A DNA stretch of 64,000 nucleotides from Anoplopoma fimbria (lineage: Eukaryota > Chordata > Actinopteri > Perciformes > Anoplopomatidae): the NCBI RefSeq assembly GCF_027596085.1, contig NC_072472.1:22851052-22915051 (forward strand). Reading direction: 5' to 3'. The stretch's first letter is position 1, and each line of letters begins with the position of its first letter. Positions 1-64,000 of this stretch are shown here, piece after piece. The notes beneath the pieces were generated by a model. That model made no database searches and had not been told where the DNA came from. It saw only the letters and a program-made list of their open reading frames with translations. Both the position numbers and the translations under genes were made by a program.

Positions 1-2152
1 TTGTGCAAAGAGGAGGAATGCAGTTTGAAGGTTATGATCTCTTCTTGAATTAGAGAAAGATTACAGAAAGAGTCTTCCAATCTTTTGCAGTTGTCTCGCA
101 TTGTTTATTTTTATTTTTCTCCCCAACTCAAACACAGCAGGAAAAATACTCAAAAGGCGGAGGATGTATTAAACAAGTCCTCCACTCTTCCTTGGGATCC
201 AGCCAATATACATATCCTGGCTCTGTTCCAACAGTGTGGGTTGTCCATTACAGCGAAGAGTTGCATTGTCAGTTTTTTATCCAGCACAGTAACTTACTAC
301 AGGGGAAGTGCATCGCATTACACTGACTCGCTTCATTAGTTAAGATGACTTGGAATCATCCTCTGCTGCACGCTGTGTAGATGAACATGACAAATTGACT
401 GCATATCAGCTTTTAGGACCATTTATTTTTTTCTGCCAATATCCAAATTGTAATCACAGGAAACTGTTACTCAGTGAGTCTTTGACACCACGGCAACAAT
501 ATAATTGTTACAGTGATAGATTACCTGTTTAGATCTGAGATGAAACCTTTTCGGATGCAACCGAAGCTGCGTGACAGCTTTTAATTCGGATGAAAGCAGA
601 GATGCAAATGAGTTTGTCAGGAGAGAATGTATGGTTTTTCGGCCGTGCGAGGGCAAACACAAAATCAGCAGAAAAGAAGACAAATAAAACCTTAGGAAAA
701 CACCAAAATATCTTGTGAACATTGTTGCTCACACAATATGACATACCCACTTCTATTATACATGTGTTCAGGATGCTTGCTTAAGCTTGAATAGTAATGT
801 GTTTTTCCTCCATATGTTTACCTCTGTTGTTGAAAAATGACCCCTGAAGCCACTGACAACAAGACCTCGGTGGATTTCCGAGAACTCTGTTGGGTAGTGT
901 TTGCCCTTAGAGCTTTTTCCTCAGTGCAGAAAAGGATTGTGGATATGTTTATATTGTGTGTGTCCGGCTGATAAATCTGCAGATTATTATTATTTTATTT
1001 GCAATTAAAGATAATCCTTTATTAGTGGGATATATCATAAACAACTCACTTCTTCAGTGCTTTTGTACATACATCTGGAGCGCCTACCAACCCACAGTCT
1101 AAGACAGTTTTTTTTTGTGGGCTGCCTAGATCAGAAAACAAGTGATTTAACCAGCCAATCACATTTGGCTCCCCTTCATCTCTCACATGCAGACTAATTA
1201 TAACATACAGACCCCTCTAAGTATCTCCGCCCAATGCTTGAGAATTACCTTTGCAAAGGTGCGCCATATTTTCCCCCAAACCAATCAGATCAGACTGGGC
1301 TTTTTCAGGAAGTGGTCTTAAAGAACCAGGCGCTAAAACGGAGCGTTTCAGACAGAGAATGAATACAGGTTTATTCAGACAGACAGTATGAGAGAAATAA
1401 AGATTTTTTTGAACATTAAAGCATGTAAACATATTTTAGTAGAGACCCAAAATGCAAGTATGAACCTAAAAATGAGCGTAATATGTCCTCTGTACTTGAT
1501 TAATAGTCAACATGTCATGTTTTGTTCGACCAACAGTCCAAAACCCAAAAATATTCACTTTACGATGATATAAAACAAGAAAAGCTATAAATCCTTTCAT
1601 GTGACAGAATGCTTGGCATTATTTTGCAATGTTTGACTGAAACCATTATTCCACTATCAAAATAGGTGCCCATTATATTTTCTTTTGAATCTTATCAATT
1701 CATTGATTCATTTTCTCTTGTGCCCTAGTGTGTCACACATGTGCATGTTTTAGAAGGAGGATGTGACTACAAGCATCCATGTTGTGAAAGGCAGGTCTGG
1801 CGCTTTGCCGGCTCTGTTATTTCACATCCATTGCTGCTCTCCCAGAGCTTTGCTGCAATGTCTCTTTATAGACAACAAGAGACGCACTCCTGCAGCCTCG
1901 CTCCACTGCAGTGAGCACAAACACAATGGTCAACCAGGGGAAAACACACTCGGCCTAAATTCAAAGAAAAGCAGTGATGCCGGATAGCACAATTCTGTCA
2001 GCTTATATGATAGTCGCTCTGTTATATGATGGGATTTAACAATAGCGGGTACAGTTTAATTATTTATAGACCTCTGACATACAATGTTCAAGTTTTGATA
2101 AGAAGTAAAGAGAAAACTTGTCTAACATTCTGTCTCATTTCTCTCCCTGCAG
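1..2152 (+). other. Intron 1, 3' part (no coding sequence seen)
   Basis: This stretch precedes the first exon. Its end, at 2132-2152, is a pyrimidine tract followed by CAG, a normal acceptor. I looked for a signal-peptide exon ending in a lone G before GT (needed by the phase of exon 2) and found none, so exon 1 lies further upstream. A dispersed repeat occupies about 1075-1490 (own entry). The rest is AT-rich and unremarkable. Confidence 0.85.
1075..1490. repeat. Dispersed teleost repeat (transposon-derived)
   Basis: The stretch from the GCGCCTACCAACCCACAG region through the AATACAGGTTTATTCAGACA and AAAATGAGCGTAATATG regions resembles a repeat I recognise as common in fish introns. It has no coding capacity, and boundaries are approximate. 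The call rests on recall, not on an alignment; a RepeatMasker search with a fish library would settle it. Confidence 0.5.
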
Positions 2153-63730
<61,578 letters not shown>

Positions 63731-64000
63731 GTAGGTGGAGCCCATCGGTGGTCGAGTTCGATAGTCAGCGCTGAATAAAACTGAAACTGTGTTCCACGTT
63801 TGATCTAAAGTCAGATTTCCTGATTTATTGGTAAAATAAGAAAACTGAGAAGAGACCTCCTAATGGTCTATGTCAGCCCATCAAAGGCAAATGGTGTCCT
63901 CGTCTATGTGCCTGATGGGATGCATAATTTTCGGACTTCAAGTTGAAACACAAGTGTGGAGCAAAATCACACCAATTGGCAGCATGTATTATAATGTATA
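63731..64000 (+). other. Intron 21, 5' part
   Basis: The window ends in this intron. No Ig10 exon is visible before 64000. Confidence 0.85.

Noticed and set aside
1..2152. Possible DSCAM exon 1 with signal peptide
   Set aside because: No ATG followed by a hydrophobic stretch and a donor in the needed phase was found.
2026..2152. Upstream extension of the exon 2 frame starting with ATG
   Set aside because: It crosses a good acceptor and matches nothing in DSCAM, so it is intron.

Overview
This window is a piece of one large vertebrate gene read on the + strand. It holds 20 internal coding exons, between 2153 and 63730, of DSCAM (Down syndrome cell adhesion molecule), a neuronal surface receptor of the immunoglobulin superfamily. 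Spliced together, the exons give 3819 bases (1273 codons) with consistent phases and no stop or frameshift. This covers nine Ig domains and four fibronectin type III (FN3) domains. The residues follow DSCAM rather than its paralogue DSCAML1, as judged from known family sequences. The protein is recognisably but not closely mammal-like, and the introns carry repeat families typical of spiny-rayed fishes plus very long CA/GT arrays. I therefore infer a teleost, probably a percomorph. Whether this is the dscama or dscamb copy cannot be decided here.

Layout: 1-2152 is the end of intron 1 (the signal-peptide exon lies upstream). Exons 2 and 3 (2153-2754) encode Ig1 and the first half of Ig2. Intron 3 (2755-38918, 36 kb) is non-coding, with microsatellites, transposon remnants and stretches that look like conserved regulatory DNA. 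Exons 4-11 (38919-47431) complete Ig2 and encode Ig3 to Ig8. Intron 11 (8.4 kb) follows. Exons 12-21 (55804-63730) encode Ig9 and FN3-1 to FN3-4. Ig10, FN3-5, FN3-6, the membrane segment and the cytoplasmic tail lie downstream of the window. No other gene, RNA gene or CRISPR array could be supported.

The domain architecture is mirrored in the splicing pattern. Every domain boundary is a phase 1 intron, so whole domains can be skipped in frame. The most striking non-coding signal is a perfect 145-base inverted repeat. One arm (43468-43612) ends 54 bases before exon 8; the other (48580-48724) lies in intron 11. Together they bracket exons 8-11 (Ig6, Ig7, Ig8; exactly 285 codons). This geometry could favour back-splicing into a circular RNA, in-frame exon skipping, or inversion by recombination. 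Other points are a weak exon 7 donor beside a stronger-looking decoy, an exon 21 that opens with a donor-like sequence directly after its acceptor, a pair of hAT-like MITEs in opposite orientation, complementary CA and GT arrays in one intron, and a near-consensus CTCF motif inside a dispersed repeat.
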